Below are positions 34,108 through 42,265 of a stretch of DNA of 64,000 bases, one piece after another. The stretch is from NCBI RefSeq assembly GCF_003711105.1, contig NZ_CP023865.1:6486001-6550000 (forward strand), written 5' to 3'. The position numbers were made by a program, and so were the translations under genes. This stretch comes from Actinoplanes teichomyceticus ATCC 31121. Lineage in GTDB: Bacteria > Actinomycetota > Actinomycetes > Mycobacteriales > Micromonosporaceae. How positions within the stretch are numbered: position 1 is the stretch's first letter; each line of letters opens with the position of its first letter. The notes under the pieces were generated by a model. It was not told the DNA's origin. It was given only the letters and a program-made list of their open reading frames with translations, and did no database searches.

Positions 34108-34920
34108 TCAGCCCTGGTACGCCGGGTCGGCCGCGAGGGTCATCGTGGCCTCGGCGATCACGGCCGCGTCCTGGTCGGCCAGCGCCCCGCCACGCACCGC
34201 CGCGACCAGGCGCTCCTCGGCACGCGAGCGCTCCTTGACCACCGCCCAGTAGCTGCGCTCGACGCGCTCGGCGTAGTCGGCCACCGACACGCCCTCCAGA
34301 CGGGTGGCGCCGATCAGCTCCGCCTCCGCCGCGCTGATCACCCCGGCCGCCACGGCGCGAGCCAGCACCATGTCCGGGTGCCCGGCCGCCGTCACCGGGG
34401 CAAGGACCAACGCGGTAGTACGGATCGGCTCCTCGGCGTTCAACGCCGACCGCGCGGCGGTGAACGTCGCGGACAGCAGCCGCTGCGCCACCTTCGCGCC
34501 GCCCGGCTTCACCGTGCGCAGCGCCGCCACGAACGCGGTCAGCAACTCGGCCTGCACGTCACCGGCAGAGTGCCGCAGCCGGTAGGCGCCCTGACGCAGC
34601 CCCGGCATCGCGACACCGGCAGCGCCGACCACCCAGGCCGGGCCGCCCGTGCGGGCCTGCTCGATCAGCAGCCGCCACACGCGGTCACTCGTGGTGTAGC
34701 CGCACGAGGGGTGCATCAGGATCGCGGCCAGCTCCGACAGCGCGATCCGCCGCGCGGGCAGTCCTCCGCCGAGGGCGGCACCGTCGATCGACAGCGGCTC
34801 CGGACCGGTCGTCAGCAGCCGAAACGAATTCGCCGCTACGTCGAAGGGCTGCTCACCGAGGACCAGACGCGGCGCGTCGGCACCGGCGGCAGGCAGCACG
34901 GAATCCAGGTACTCAGACAT
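34108..34920 (-). CDS. Hypothetical ICE protein between transfer operon and iterons
   Basis: 270 residues from ATG 34920 (GGGGG 7 bp upstream). Alpha-rich: LSELAAILMHPSCGYTTSDR, VQAELLTAFVAALRTVKPGG, KVAQRLLSATFTAARSALNA, ARAVAAGVISAAEAELIGAT, LEGVSVADYAERVERSYWAV. No membrane segment. A helix-turn-helix-like segment near 205-225 is possible. It borders the repeat region at 35.0-35.5 kb, so a repeat-binding or regulatory role is conceivable but not shown. Confidence 0.5.
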   Translation of the reverse strand: MSEYLDSVLPAAGADAPRLVLGEQPFDVAANSFRLLTTGPEPLSIDGAALGGGLPARRIALSELAAILMHPSCGYTTSDRVWRLLIEQARTGGPAWVVGAAGVAMPGLRQGAYRLRHSAGDVQAELLTAFVAALRTVKPGGAKVAQRLLSATFTAARSALNAEEPIRTTALVLAPVTAAGHPDMVLARAVAAGVISAAEAELIGATRLEGVSVADYAERVERSYWAVVKERSRAEERLVAAVRGGALADQDAAVIAEATMTLAADPAYQG

Positions 34921-35028
34921 GAAGAATCCCCCGAGAAGTGGGTGTGGGATGCCGGCGCCTCGCTGAGGCCGTCCGGCGGGAACAGCGCCCATCCCGCCAC
35001 TCGGGTGTCACAGATCATGAACAGCGCG

Positions 35029-35520
35029 GATCTTGTTCAAGGATCACGGAGTGTGTTCAACCCTCGTGCTAGCTCGCCGGTCGGGACACCGCCCAGCCCC
35101 ACGCCGCACTCGGCGCCGCGCCCACGTCGAGGTCTTTGAACTGTGTGTTCAACGCCCGCGAGCCGACGTGCGACGACGAGTCCCGCAGAGGGCCAGACGC
35201 GCCTTGAACATCGATGTTTGCGCGGACACCGGACGCCACTTGACGGCCATGGGGAGCGCCGCGCGAGACGCGTGTGTTCAACCTCCAGAGAAGCCACGAG
35301 CCTGCTCGGGCACCCATTTGTTGATCTCGTTACACCTCGGAGCCGATCTTGTTATCGCGGCTCCTGATCTTGTTCGACTCTGCGGCGACCTTGTTACACC
35401 TAGATGATCTTGTTATAGGCGGCGGTCGCCCCTGAAGCGTCAGAAGCCCCGTGCGCGATGCCGAGGCGGCACCACGCACGAGGCTGTGAGCTGCGTGTTT
35501 CACCCTAAATGATCTTGTTA
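35029..35520. repeat. Iteron-like direct repeats, consensus GATCTTGTTA
   Basis: Seven copies of GATCTTGTTA or close variants start at 35029, 35323, 35345, 35366, 35387, 35406 and 35511. The middle five are spaced 22, 21, 21 and 19 bp, about two helical turns, so proteins would bind on one DNA face. A second family, TGTGTTCAAC, occurs at about 35053, 35144 and 35273. Palindromes TTGAACTGTGTGTTCAA (35135-35151) and AACATCGATGTT (35207-35218) lie between. Layout resembles iteron origins or centromere-like parS/parC sites. Confidence 0.7.
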
Positions 35521-35572
35521 TTGGTGCCGCGCTCGTGGATCCACTCGGGCACCGGCAGGTGTCACAGGCCGA

Positions 35573-35612
35573 GGCTGATGTCCAAAACGGCCCCGAAATC
35601 CGTATCTCTATA
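35573..35612 (+). promoter_or_regulatory. Copy 2 of the shared upstream motif
   Basis: GATGTCCAAAACGGCCCCG followed by AAATCCGTATCTCTATATG, matching copy 1 at 34036-34086. It ends 22 bp before ATG 35634. TATCTC/TATATG could be the -10 element. Shared control of both divergent operons is inferred. Confidence 0.55.
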
Positions 35613-35633
35613 TGTCAGCGTTCGTCGGCGGAC

Positions 35634-36329
35634 ATGGCCACCGTACCCATGCCGCAGACCCACACCACCGACACCCGCCCGACCCGGGCGCCCGTCGGAC
35701 TTCTCTTGCGCCCCACCCACCCTCACCGGCCCGCCGATCCGAGCGGGCAAGCACTGCCCGACTGGTACGGCGTCCACCCCGACCACGTCGCGCACCTCAT
35801 CGCCCGCTACACCCGTGACGGCGACATCGTCCTCGACGCCGACGCCCACCCGACCGTTACCGCAGCCGCCGAGCACCTGCACCGCCACCCCGGCCTCGCT
35901 ATCACCGACCGTGACTGTTCACGAGGCGGTGCTGAGTCTCTCGACCACCGGTCGGCAGCGACCGCCGGGCTCGTCCTGGCGACGCTGCCGCGCCTGAATG
36001 TCGACAGCCGCAACCCGCACGCTCTGAGCCAGGCTCTCGGCGCCTGGCGAGAGTTCCTGCGCCCTGGCGGGTTCCTCGTTGTCCTGCTGACCGCCGGGCC
36101 TGGCACGGGTGCGCTCGGGCACCGCTCGACGGTCATCGCCGCCGCCCGCGCCGCCGGACTGCTCTACCACCAGCACATCCCGGCTCTGCTCGTGCTGCTG
36201 CCCGAGACCGAGCCCCGCACCGACACCCGGCCCGCCGCTCGGCCTCCGCTCGTCGAGGGCCGGCACATCCGAGCGCATCGAGACCTTCTCGTCTTCGCCA
36301 CGATCACCCCGGAGGCCGCTGATGTCTGA
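35634..36329 (+). CDS. Degenerate methyltransferase-like protein
   Basis: 231 residues from ATG 35634. The order WYGVHPDHVAHLIARYTRDG, DIVLDADAHPTVTAAAEHLH, LRPGGFLVVLLTAGPGTGAL follows that of the DNA methyltransferase encoded next, but the SAM loop is DADAHPT rather than DPMAGIGT and there is no SPPY motif. So it is probably inactive as a methylase and may be a partner or target-recognition subunit. The stop overlaps the next gene by 8 bp. First gene of the plus operon leading to xis and int. Confidence 0.6.
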   Translation: MATVPMPQTHTTDTRPTRAPVGLLLRPTHPHRPADPSGQALPDWYGVHPDHVAHLIARYTRDGDIVLDADAHPTVTAAAEHLHRHPGLAITDRDCSRGGAESLDHRSAATAGLVLATLPRLNVDSRNPHALSQALGAWREFLRPGGFLVVLLTAGPGTGALGHRSTVIAAARAAGLLYHQHIPALLVLLPETEPRTDTRPAARPPLVEGRHIRAHRDLLVFATITPEAADV

Positions 36330-37386
36330 CGCCCCGACGATCCGCCCCGTCCCCGGCCTCGTCCCCACCCCGCACGCGGCTTCCGCCACCGTCCCCGGAC
36401 CGGTGCCCGGCTACGGTTCGGACCCGGCCGACGCCCCCGCCTCGAACCCCGCCCCCGTTACCGTCCCCGGCGTCGTCCCCACGTCCAGCTCCGTCCCGCC
36501 CGCCGTCCCCACTACCGTCCCGATGGCCGCCCTGGCACCGGCACTGCGCGCCGACGGGTCTCCCGGATCGGTGTGGCTGACCGGACAGCAGCAATCTCGG
36601 GCGCTACGCCGAGGCCGGTACACCCCGGAGTCGATCACCCATCCGGGCAAGATGCTGCCCACCATCGCCCGCTACGCCATCCACACCTACACCGACCCCG
36701 GCGACCTCGTCCTCGATCCGATGGCCGGCATAGGCACCACCATGGTCGAAGCCATGCACCTCGACCGCCACGGCGTCGGCGTCGAGTACGAAGCCCGCTG
36801 GGCCGCGCTGGCCGCCGCCAACATCGCCCTCGCAGAGAAGGCTGGCGCTCCCGGCACCGGCGCCATCTACACCGGCGACTCCCGGCACCTGCCCTCACTG
36901 CTACCGCCACAGGTCCGCGGCCAGGTCGCACTCGTCATCACCTCACCGCCGTACGGGCCGTCCACCCATGGCCACGTCCGCACCCCCGGCCCGAGGCGCG
37001 GGAAGGTTCGCAAGATCCACCACCGGTACGGAGACTCCGACAACCTCGCCTACCGCAATCACAACGAACTGACCGAGGGCTTCACCGAGATCCTCGCCGG
37101 ATGCCGGGCGACCTTGCGACCCGGCGGGCACGTCGTCGTCACCGCCCGCCCTTACCGGCGCCACGGCGAACTCATCGACATCCCCGGCATGGTCGTCGCC
37201 GCCGGACATGCCGCCGGGCTCGAACTGGTCGAGGAATGCGTCGCGCTGATGGCCGGCGTCCGCGACGGAGTCCTCGTACCTCGAGCGTCCTTCTTCCAAC
37301 TGAAGAACGTCCGCGACGCCATCGGCAGCGGAGACCCCCAATGGATCCCGCAGCACGAAGACGTCCTGATTCTGCGGGTCGGATGA
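36322..37386 (+). CDS. DNA methyltransferase (N4-cytosine or N6-adenine type)
   Basis: 354 residues from ATG 36322 with GGAGG 6 bp upstream. After a Pro/Val-rich N-terminus, HPGKMLPTIARYAIHTYTDP and DLVLDPMAGIGTTMVEAMHL give the SAM site, VGVEYEARWAALAAANIALA follows, and VALVITSPPYGPSTHG is catalytic motif IV. Motif order (SAM site before SPPY) fits gamma-like enzymes. No partner restriction gene is seen, so it is likely an orphan methylase that protects or marks the element. Target sequence unknown. Confidence 0.85.
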   Translation: MSDAPTIRPVPGLVPTPHAASATVPGPVPGYGSDPADAPASNPAPVTVPGVVPTSSSVPPAVPTTVPMAALAPALRADGSPGSVWLTGQQQSRALRRGRYTPESITHPGKMLPTIARYAIHTYTDPGDLVLDPMAGIGTTMVEAMHLDRHGVGVEYEARWAALAAANIALAEKAGAPGTGAIYTGDSRHLPSLLPPQVRGQVALVITSPPYGPSTHGHVRTPGPRRGKVRKIHHRYGDSDNLAYRNHNELTEGFTEILAGCRATLRPGGHVVVTARPYRRHGELIDIPGMVVAAGHAAGLELVEECVALMAGVRDGVLVPRASFFQLKNVRDAIGSGDPQWIPQHEDVLILRVG

Positions 37387-37655
37387 GCCGGTCCGCGGAA
37401 GCCGCGTCCGGCTCAACCGGCCAAGCTGCACCACCCGATCCATCGGTTCTTCTCTACACGGCGGAGCAAGCCGCCGCACTCCTGCAAATCAGTCCATGGT
37501 GGCTCCGCCGGAAGGCAACGGCCCGCCAGGTGCCGTGCACCTTCATCGGCAGGTACCTGCGGTTTTCGACGGCGGACCTTGAACACCTCATTCGAGCGAG
37601 CGTTCGCCCCGCTACGAGCAGAGCCGGGCACTCCACACCAGATCAACGGGCTTGA
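37383..37655 (+). CDS. xis: Excisionase-like helix-turn-helix protein
   Basis: 90 residues; ATG overlaps the methylase stop (ATGA). LYTAEQAAALLQISPWWLRR followed by KATARQVPCTFIGRYLRFST is the HTH_17/MerR-like excisionase fold: helix-turn-helix plus a basic wing. It lies 79 bp before the integrase gene, the usual xis-int order. It should direct excision by bending DNA at the att site. Confidence 0.8.
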   Translation: MSRSAEAASGSTGQAAPPDPSVLLYTAEQAAALLQISPWWLRRKATARQVPCTFIGRYLRFSTADLEHLIRASVRPATSRAGHSTPDQRA

Positions 37656-37734
37656 TCCCGCCGCCATCTGGCACGTCCATGGGGTCTGACCGCTACCACG
37701 GTCGCCCCCTTCCGCACGACAGCAAGGAGCCAAC

Positions 37735-38841
37735 ATGGCATGGGTAGAAAAACGCGGTGACGGCTACCGGGTCCGTTACCGACGGCCCGACGGCAGGGTC
37801 GGCACCGACAGCACGCACGCCAGCAAGAAAGCCGCCCAGACCCGCGCCACCGCCGTTGACGCTGAACAGCAGCAGGACACGTATATCGACCCCAGCAGCG
37901 GCAAGATCACCCTCCGCGAATGGGCGGACATGTGGCTGAAGATCCACCGTGTTAGCGCCACGACCACGGCGAAGTACAACAGCTATCTGAAGAACCACAT
38001 CCTGCCGGCCTTCGGTGACACCTCGCTCAACGCCATTACCCGGATGAGAGTCAAGAGCTGGGTCAACGAGGTCGGCGAAGGTCGGGCCTCCTCTACCGTG
38101 GTCGACATTCTCGCCCTGTTCTCCATGCTCATGGGCGAGGCCGTCGAGGAGCGGCGCATCAGCGCGAACCCCTGCCGGAGGCTCCGCCCGTCCGCCGATC
38201 ACAGGCCGGAACGGCCCTGGGCCACGCCAGCGCAGGTCCTCGCCATCGCTAACCACCTGAAACCGGCGGAGGCTCACCTCGTCATCACCGCGGCCTACAC
38301 CGGCATGCGTTGGGGGGAACTGGTTGGCCTCCAACGGCACAACTGCAAGCTCGACGACGCCCTGATCTACGTGGACCCAGACGTCGGCGCCCTTCACGAG
38401 GTCAGCGGCAAACTCGAACTCGGGTCTCCGAAAACTCCAGCCGCTGTCCGGCCCATCCTGCTGCCGCCATTCCTGGTCGCTCGGCTCCGCGAACACTTGG
38501 AGAGCCACGACAACTCCCACGTCTTCGTAGGTGAAGACGGCGGGCTGTACCGGCGCTCTAATTTCAGCCGCCGCTTCTGGCGACCCGCCACCGACGGATC
38601 GCCTGATGGACTGGTCGCGCCGGTCATCCCCGGCATGCACTTCCACGATCTCCGGCACACCCACAAGACCTGGATGATCGAGGACAGCGTTCCGGAAGCC
38701 GCTCAGGCGAAGCGGCTGGGCCATCGGCTACCGGGGGTTCGCGGCATCTACAGCCACGTCACCCCCGTCGTCGAACAGCGCCTCGTCGATGGCCTGCAAA
38801 AACGCTGGGAGAGCACCGCCAAACCCGAACCCGAGCGGTGA
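37735..38841 (+). CDS. int: Tyrosine site-specific integrase
   Basis: 368 residues with AAGGAG 6 bp before ATG 37735. An N-terminal arm-binding domain (WVEKRGDGYRVRYRRPDGRV), a SAM-like core-binding domain (TLREWADMWLKIHRV...) and the catalytic domain with TGMRWGELVGL (R), HDLRHTHKTWM (HxxR), LGHRLPGVRGIYSHV (H and Tyr). All five key residues are present. The gene points at the tRNA-Val 3' end 165 bp away, so it integrates the element there. Confidence 0.95.
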   Translation: MAWVEKRGDGYRVRYRRPDGRVGTDSTHASKKAAQTRATAVDAEQQQDTYIDPSSGKITLREWADMWLKIHRVSATTTAKYNSYLKNHILPAFGDTSLNAITRMRVKSWVNEVGEGRASSTVVDILALFSMLMGEAVEERRISANPCRRLRPSADHRPERPWATPAQVLAIANHLKPAEAHLVITAAYTGMRWGELVGLQRHNCKLDDALIYVDPDVGALHEVSGKLELGSPKTPAAVRPILLPPFLVARLREHLESHDNSHVFVGEDGGLYRRSNFSRRFWRPATDGSPDGLVAPVIPGMHFHDLRHTHKTWMIEDSVPEAAQAKRLGHRLPGVRGIYSHVTPVVEQRLVDGLQKRWESTAKPEPER

Positions 38842-39006
38842 CCACATTTGCGACATAGTGGTGGTCAGCCGGGGAGCGAACAAATCAAACTCAGGAGTGG
38901 TCAGCAGGACGTGACCGCCGCTGCTCCCCGATTGCTCCCAGAACTATGACAAAACACCCGCCGTCGTGGATCATGACGGCGGGTGTTTTTGCAGCTAGAT
39001 GCTATG
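38842..39006. other. ICE end (attP/attR arm region)
   Basis: 165 bp between int and tRNA-Val. GTGGTCAGC occurs twice as a direct repeat (38861-38869 and 38897-38905), candidate Int or Xis arm sites. GGGGAGCG and CGCTGCTCCCC form a nearby inverted pair. The core att sequence is expected to overlap the tRNA 3' end (from 39007). The second copy was not found in this window. Confidence 0.5.
38952..38991. terminator. Bidirectional intrinsic terminator
   Basis: AAAACACCCGCCGTC pairs with GACGGCGGGTGTTTT around an 11-base loop, with A and T runs on both sides. It can end transcripts from int (plus) and from tRNA-Val (minus). Confidence 0.85.
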
Positions 39007-39078
39007 TGGGCGATACTGGGATCGAACCAGTGACCTCTCCGGTGTGAACGGAGCGCTCTCCCGCTGAGCTAATCGCCC
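39007..39078 (-). tRNA. tRNA-Val(CAC)
   Basis: 72 bases on the minus strand fold as a full tRNA: acceptor GGGCGAT/ATCGCCC, D arm GCTCAGCGGGAGAGC, anticodon stem CTCCG/CGGAG with loop TTCACAC (anticodon CAC), T arm ACTGG-TTCGATC-CCAGT, discriminator A. CCA is not encoded. Its 3' end faces the integrase gene, so it is the integration target; the 3' part must have been rebuilt by the element's att sequence. Confidence 0.95.
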
Positions 39079-39144
39079 TCAACGAGATGGAACTCTACCG
39101 GACGGCGATCCCGCCGCGCGAATCGGGTCCCACCCCGCGCCGCT

Positions 39145-39552
39145 TCAGTGCTCGGCCAGCCAGTCCTGGGCGAACTGGATGAGGTCGACGCCCAGGCTGA
39201 TCCGGACGGTGGCCCAGACGATGCCGGTCACGAAGGCCATCCCGACGAGGCCGATCAGGGCGCGCAGCGCCAGGCTCTGCCGGGCGATCCAGTGCGTCCA
39301 GTTCTTCACGTGCCGCTTGGTGAACTCCAGCAGGTGCCGGGCCCAGGCGAACTCCAGGGCGAGGATGGCCAGCCCGAGGATCACGATGGCCCAGCCCGGG
39401 CCGGGGAACGGGATCAGCACGATGCCGATGGCCACGACCAGGCCGCCGAGCACCCCGATGCCGATCTTCAGAGCCAGCCGGCCGCTCGGGTTGGAGCGGA
39501 TACGGTCGAGCAGACGCACGTCAGAAGCCTTGTCGTCCGGTTTTACACCCAT
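39145..39552 (-). CDS. PGPGW-family (TIGR02611-like) membrane protein
   Basis: 135 residues. Helices at about 28-45 (LALKIGIGVLGGLVVAIGIV), then the signature PFPGPGWAIVILGLAILALE, and a C-terminal pair (ALIGLVGMAFVTGIVWATV). Function unknown, common in actinobacteria. First chromosomal gene right of the tRNA, transcribed toward it. Confidence 0.85.
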   Translation of the reverse strand: MGVKPDDKASDVRLLDRIRSNPSGRLALKIGIGVLGGLVVAIGIVLIPFPGPGWAIVILGLAILALEFAWARHLLEFTKRHVKNWTHWIARQSLALRALIGLVGMAFVTGIVWATVRISLGVDLIQFAQDWLAEH

Positions 39553-39828
39553 TTCATCCCCCAGTGTCCGGGAGCCCCGTCACTACCCGGGAGGAATGGA
39601 CGTTACCGGAGTAAGTCAACTGCTGGACCACCCGACGCCGGGCGGAACCGAGTACATGGGCAGAACAGGACAAGATATCTAATTGCGTCCTGGGCGGCGG
39701 GGTTTTCGGAACCGTCTTCCCACTACTGGGTGAGATCAGCGTATGGCGGAGCGTAACGACAGGGATCACCTGAGTATGGGAAACGCGGGGTTCACCAGCC
39801 TCGCAGCGGTGCCGGGGGGAGTTCGTCC

Positions 39829-40260
39829 ATGAGTACCATTCGTCCAACGACCGTCGAGGTCGAAACCTCGCTGCGGCTCGTAGCGCCAGACGCGACGGCA
39901 CTGCCGGTGCGCGCCAGTCTTCGCTACGACCCGGCGGACCCGTACGCGGTGCACGTGTTGTTCCACGCAGAATCAGCCGGTGGGGAAGCCGTGAGCTGGT
40001 CCTTTGCGCGCGAACTGCTGGTCACCGGGCTCGACGAGCCGGCGGGTATCGGCGATGTCCGGGTGTGGCCGTGGGCCACGCCGCGCGGGGACTTCGTCGC
40101 CTTGGCGTTGTCGTCGCCGGACGGCAATGCGCTGTTCGAGGTGCCCCGCAGTGTCCTGGTCCGATTCCTGCGGCGCACCTATGTGGTGGTGCCGCGCGGA
40201 CGGGAATCCGAACACCTGGATGTGGACGCGGCGGTCAACCGGCTGCTGGCCGGCCGGTGA
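39829..40260 (+). CDS. ssgB: SsgA/SsgB-family sporulation and cell-division regulator
   Basis: 143 residues with GGGGGAG 7 bp before ATG 39829. VETSLRLVAPDATALPVRAS, LRYDPADPYAVHVLFHAESA, WSFARELLVTGLDEPAGIGD, VRVWPWATPRGDFVALALSS match SsgA-like proteins from end to end. SsgB-type members recruit FtsZ at sporulation septa; the family is limited to sporulating actinomycetes. The call as SsgB rather than another paralogue is by overall similarity. Confidence 0.85.
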   Translation: MSTIRPTTVEVETSLRLVAPDATALPVRASLRYDPADPYAVHVLFHAESAGGEAVSWSFARELLVTGLDEPAGIGDVRVWPWATPRGDFVALALSSPDGNALFEVPRSVLVRFLRRTYVVVPRGRESEHLDVDAAVNRLLAGR

Positions 40261-40274
40261 TACGCGACCGACGA

Positions 40275-40320
40275 GAAGGGCGACCCGCACGGACTCTGCC
40301 GGTCCGGCGGGTCGCCCTTT
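40275..40320 (+). terminator. Intrinsic terminator after ssgB
   Basis: GAAGGGCGACCCGC and GCGGGTCGCCCTTT form a 13-bp stem with inner hairpin-like loop, ending in TTT, 15 bp after the ssgB stop. Confidence 0.8.
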
Positions 40321-40457
40321 ATCCGAGAAAGGTCGGTCTCTCCAAAAAGGGATCGGAATCGGACGTATAGCGAATACCGAGGCACCAATCAGACAAATAC
40401 CCCGGTCGGTGCAGTAAGGGATGCGTCGATGCCCTCCGACGGTTACCGTCAGGCACG

Positions 40458-41351
40458 ATGTCAGCACTCATTCACCGCGCCGAGCGCGCGTCAGCCTCTA
40501 CGCCGCCCGAGTGGGCGGGGGTCGGTGCCTGCGCCCTGCCGGTGGCGGCCGGAGCCGCCACCGGGCTGCTCGAGTGCCATGCGCTCGTGCTGAACCCCAC
40601 TGGGCCCTTGCTAGCCGACGTCGATTTCACTTCCCACCTGGCCGGACCGGGAACCCTGCTCTGGGTGCGCCCCGGGCAGGCCCTCCACTTCGACGTCCCG
40701 GCGTCGCCGCCCGCGGCGGCCGGCGACGCCGTGACGATCGTCTTCCGGCCGGGCCTGTTCGCGCCGGACGAGCTTCCCGGCCTGGCGCCCGACGATCCGG
40801 TCGGCCCGGCCCGCAGCCCGCTGATCCTGCCGGATCCGGCGGTCTTCCGCGCCGCGATGGACCACCTCGCCGCCGATGTGGCGGGCCCGCCGGGCCGGGT
40901 CGCCGCCGCGCTGCTGCGCCACCAGCTCGCCGCCCTGCTGCTGCGGCTGCGGCTGCTGGACGACTCCGGCAGCGATCCCGGCAACGTGGAGGGCCGCACC
41001 TTCGAGCGCTTCCGCCGCCGGCTGGAAGCGCGGTATGCGTACAGCCGCCGGGTCGAGGACTACGCCGCCGAGCTCGGATGTTCCGTCCGCACCCTGACCC
41101 GGGCCAGCCTGGCGATGACCGGGCGCACCGCCAAACAGGTGGTCGACGACCGGGTGGCCCTGCAGGCCCGCCGGCTGCTGGCGGCCACCGATCTGTCGGT
41201 GGCCGAGGTGGGGCGCAGCCTCGGCTTCGGCGAGCCGACCAACTTCGGCCGCTTCTTCCACCGGGAGACCGGGCTGAGCCCGGGCCAGTTCCGGGCCCGC
41301 TTCGCCGACCGCCCGGGCGGGATTCCGGGGCCACGCCAGCCCTGGGACTAG
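40458..41351 (+). CDS. AraC-family transcription regulator
   Basis: 297 residues. A cupin-like N-terminal sensor part (GTLLWVRPGQALHFDVPASP) and a C-terminal double helix-turn-helix: VEDYAAELGCSVRTLTRASL and LSVAEVGRSLGFGEPTNFGR, FFHRETGLSPGQFRARF. The second motif is a textbook AraC signature. No target genes are adjacent in an obvious operon. ATG 40458 gives a full sensor domain. Confidence 0.88.
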   Translation: MSALIHRAERASASTPPEWAGVGACALPVAAGAATGLLECHALVLNPTGPLLADVDFTSHLAGPGTLLWVRPGQALHFDVPASPPAAAGDAVTIVFRPGLFAPDELPGLAPDDPVGPARSPLILPDPAVFRAAMDHLAADVAGPPGRVAAALLRHQLAALLLRLRLLDDSGSDPGNVEGRTFERFRRRLEARYAYSRRVEDYAAELGCSVRTLTRASLAMTGRTAKQVVDDRVALQARRLLAATDLSVAEVGRSLGFGEPTNFGRFFHRETGLSPGQFRARFADRPGGIPGPRQPWD

Positions 41352-41388
41352 CCGAATCGCGAACGGCTCCGGCCGGCTCGTGGCCGCG

Positions 41389-41452
41389 CCCTTTCCGGGG
41401 TACGGCCGGTGGGGCGGGCGCCCCCGGCCCCACCGGTCGTACCGGGAAAGGG
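41389..41452. terminator. Long GC-rich hairpin after the AraC gene
   Basis: CCCTTTCCGGGGTACGGCCG pairs with its near complement ending GTACCGGGAAAGG, about 23 bp per arm. It separates the AraC gene from the Rrf2 gene. The rest of 41352-41557 holds no gene. Confidence 0.65.
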
Positions 41453-41557
41453 ACGGACCGTGAGCGTCCGCGGCCGGGACGCCCGTCTTCTGCCGGAATT
41501 CCCACATCGCCCTGGGGTATGTGCACCCGGGATGCGGGGGCGAGGCAGAATAGTCGG

Positions 41558-42013
41558 GTGCAGATCTCCGCGCGCGGCGACTACGCGGTCCGGGCAGCCC
41601 TGAGCTTGGCACAGGCCTACCCGTCCCTGATGTCCGCCCAAGCCATTGCCCAGGACCAGGACATGCCTCGCAAGTTCCTCGAGGCCGTGCTCGCCGATCT
41701 GCGCCGCGCCGGGGTGGTGCGGGCGCAGCGCGGCGCGGAGGGTGGATACACGCTGTCGCACCCACCGCGGGACGTGACGATCGGCCAGATCCTGCGCGCC
41801 GTCGACGGCCCGCTGGCCGGCGTGCGCGGCCTGCGGCCGGAGGAGACGCAGTACGCCGGCGCCGCGGAGAACCTGCCGAGCCTGTGGGTGGCGGTGCGCG
41901 CCGCGGTCCGCGAGGTGGTCGACGAGGTGAGCCTGGCCGAGCTGATCAGCGGCCGGATGCCGGCCCACGTGCGCAAGCTGACCACCCGCCCGGACGCCTG
42001 GCAGCCACGCTGA
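41558..42013 (+). CDS. Rrf2-family regulator without cluster cysteines
   Basis: 151 residues from GTG 41558. QISARGDYAVRAALSLAQAY and SAQAIAQDQDMPRKFLEAVL, ADLRRAGVVRAQRGAEGGYT are the Rrf2 winged helix with the RG-GY wing. The loop that holds three Cys in IscR/NsrR has none (LRPEETQYAGAAENLPSLWV), so it likely senses something other than an Fe-S cluster. Confidence 0.87.
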   Translation: MQISARGDYAVRAALSLAQAYPSLMSAQAIAQDQDMPRKFLEAVLADLRRAGVVRAQRGAEGGYTLSHPPRDVTIGQILRAVDGPLAGVRGLRPEETQYAGAAENLPSLWVAVRAAVREVVDEVSLAELISGRMPAHVRKLTTRPDAWQPR

Positions 42014-42085
42014 CGTTTGTCGAAACGTCCGATCGGGAACCGTGCGTGCACCGCACCAATCGTTCCTGCGAAGGAGACGTTTCCG

Positions 42086-42265
42086 ATGGGCCTCGTGTTC
42101 CGCAGCCGCAAGAAGATCGGCCCGCTGGTCCTGAACTTCACCGAGAACGGCTTCTCGTCGTGGAGTCTCAAGGTCGGCCGCTGGTCCTGGAACTCCCGGA
42201 CCCGCGCACACCGCGTCGACCTGCCCGGCCCGCTGTCCTGGAAGCAGGACAGGTCGCGCTCATGA
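42086..42265 (+). CDS. DUF4236 small protein
   Basis: 59 residues; AAGGAG 9 bp before ATG 42086. GLVFRSRKKIGPLVLNFTEN, then SSWSLKVGRWSWNSRTRAHR matches the DUF4236 pattern (short beta-rich N-terminal block FRxRKxxx.GPxxLNxSxxG). Role unknown. The end overlaps the convergent gene by 6 bp. Confidence 0.75.
   Translation: MGLVFRSRKKIGPLVLNFTENGFSSWSLKVGRWSWNSRTRAHRVDLPGPLSWKQDRSRS

Larger units (their letters stand above)
34921..35633. other. 713-bp non-coding region between divergent ICE operons
   Basis: No credible ORF. It contains direct repeats of GATCTTGTTA type, three copies of GTGTGTTCAAC, two palindromes and a regulatory motif before the plus operon, entered separately. Candidate origin of replication/transfer or partition site. 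Confidence 0.55.

Noticed and set aside
35029..35520. CRISPR array
   Set aside because: Repeats are about 10-12 bp with variable spacers of about 10 bp or much longer; no cas genes.
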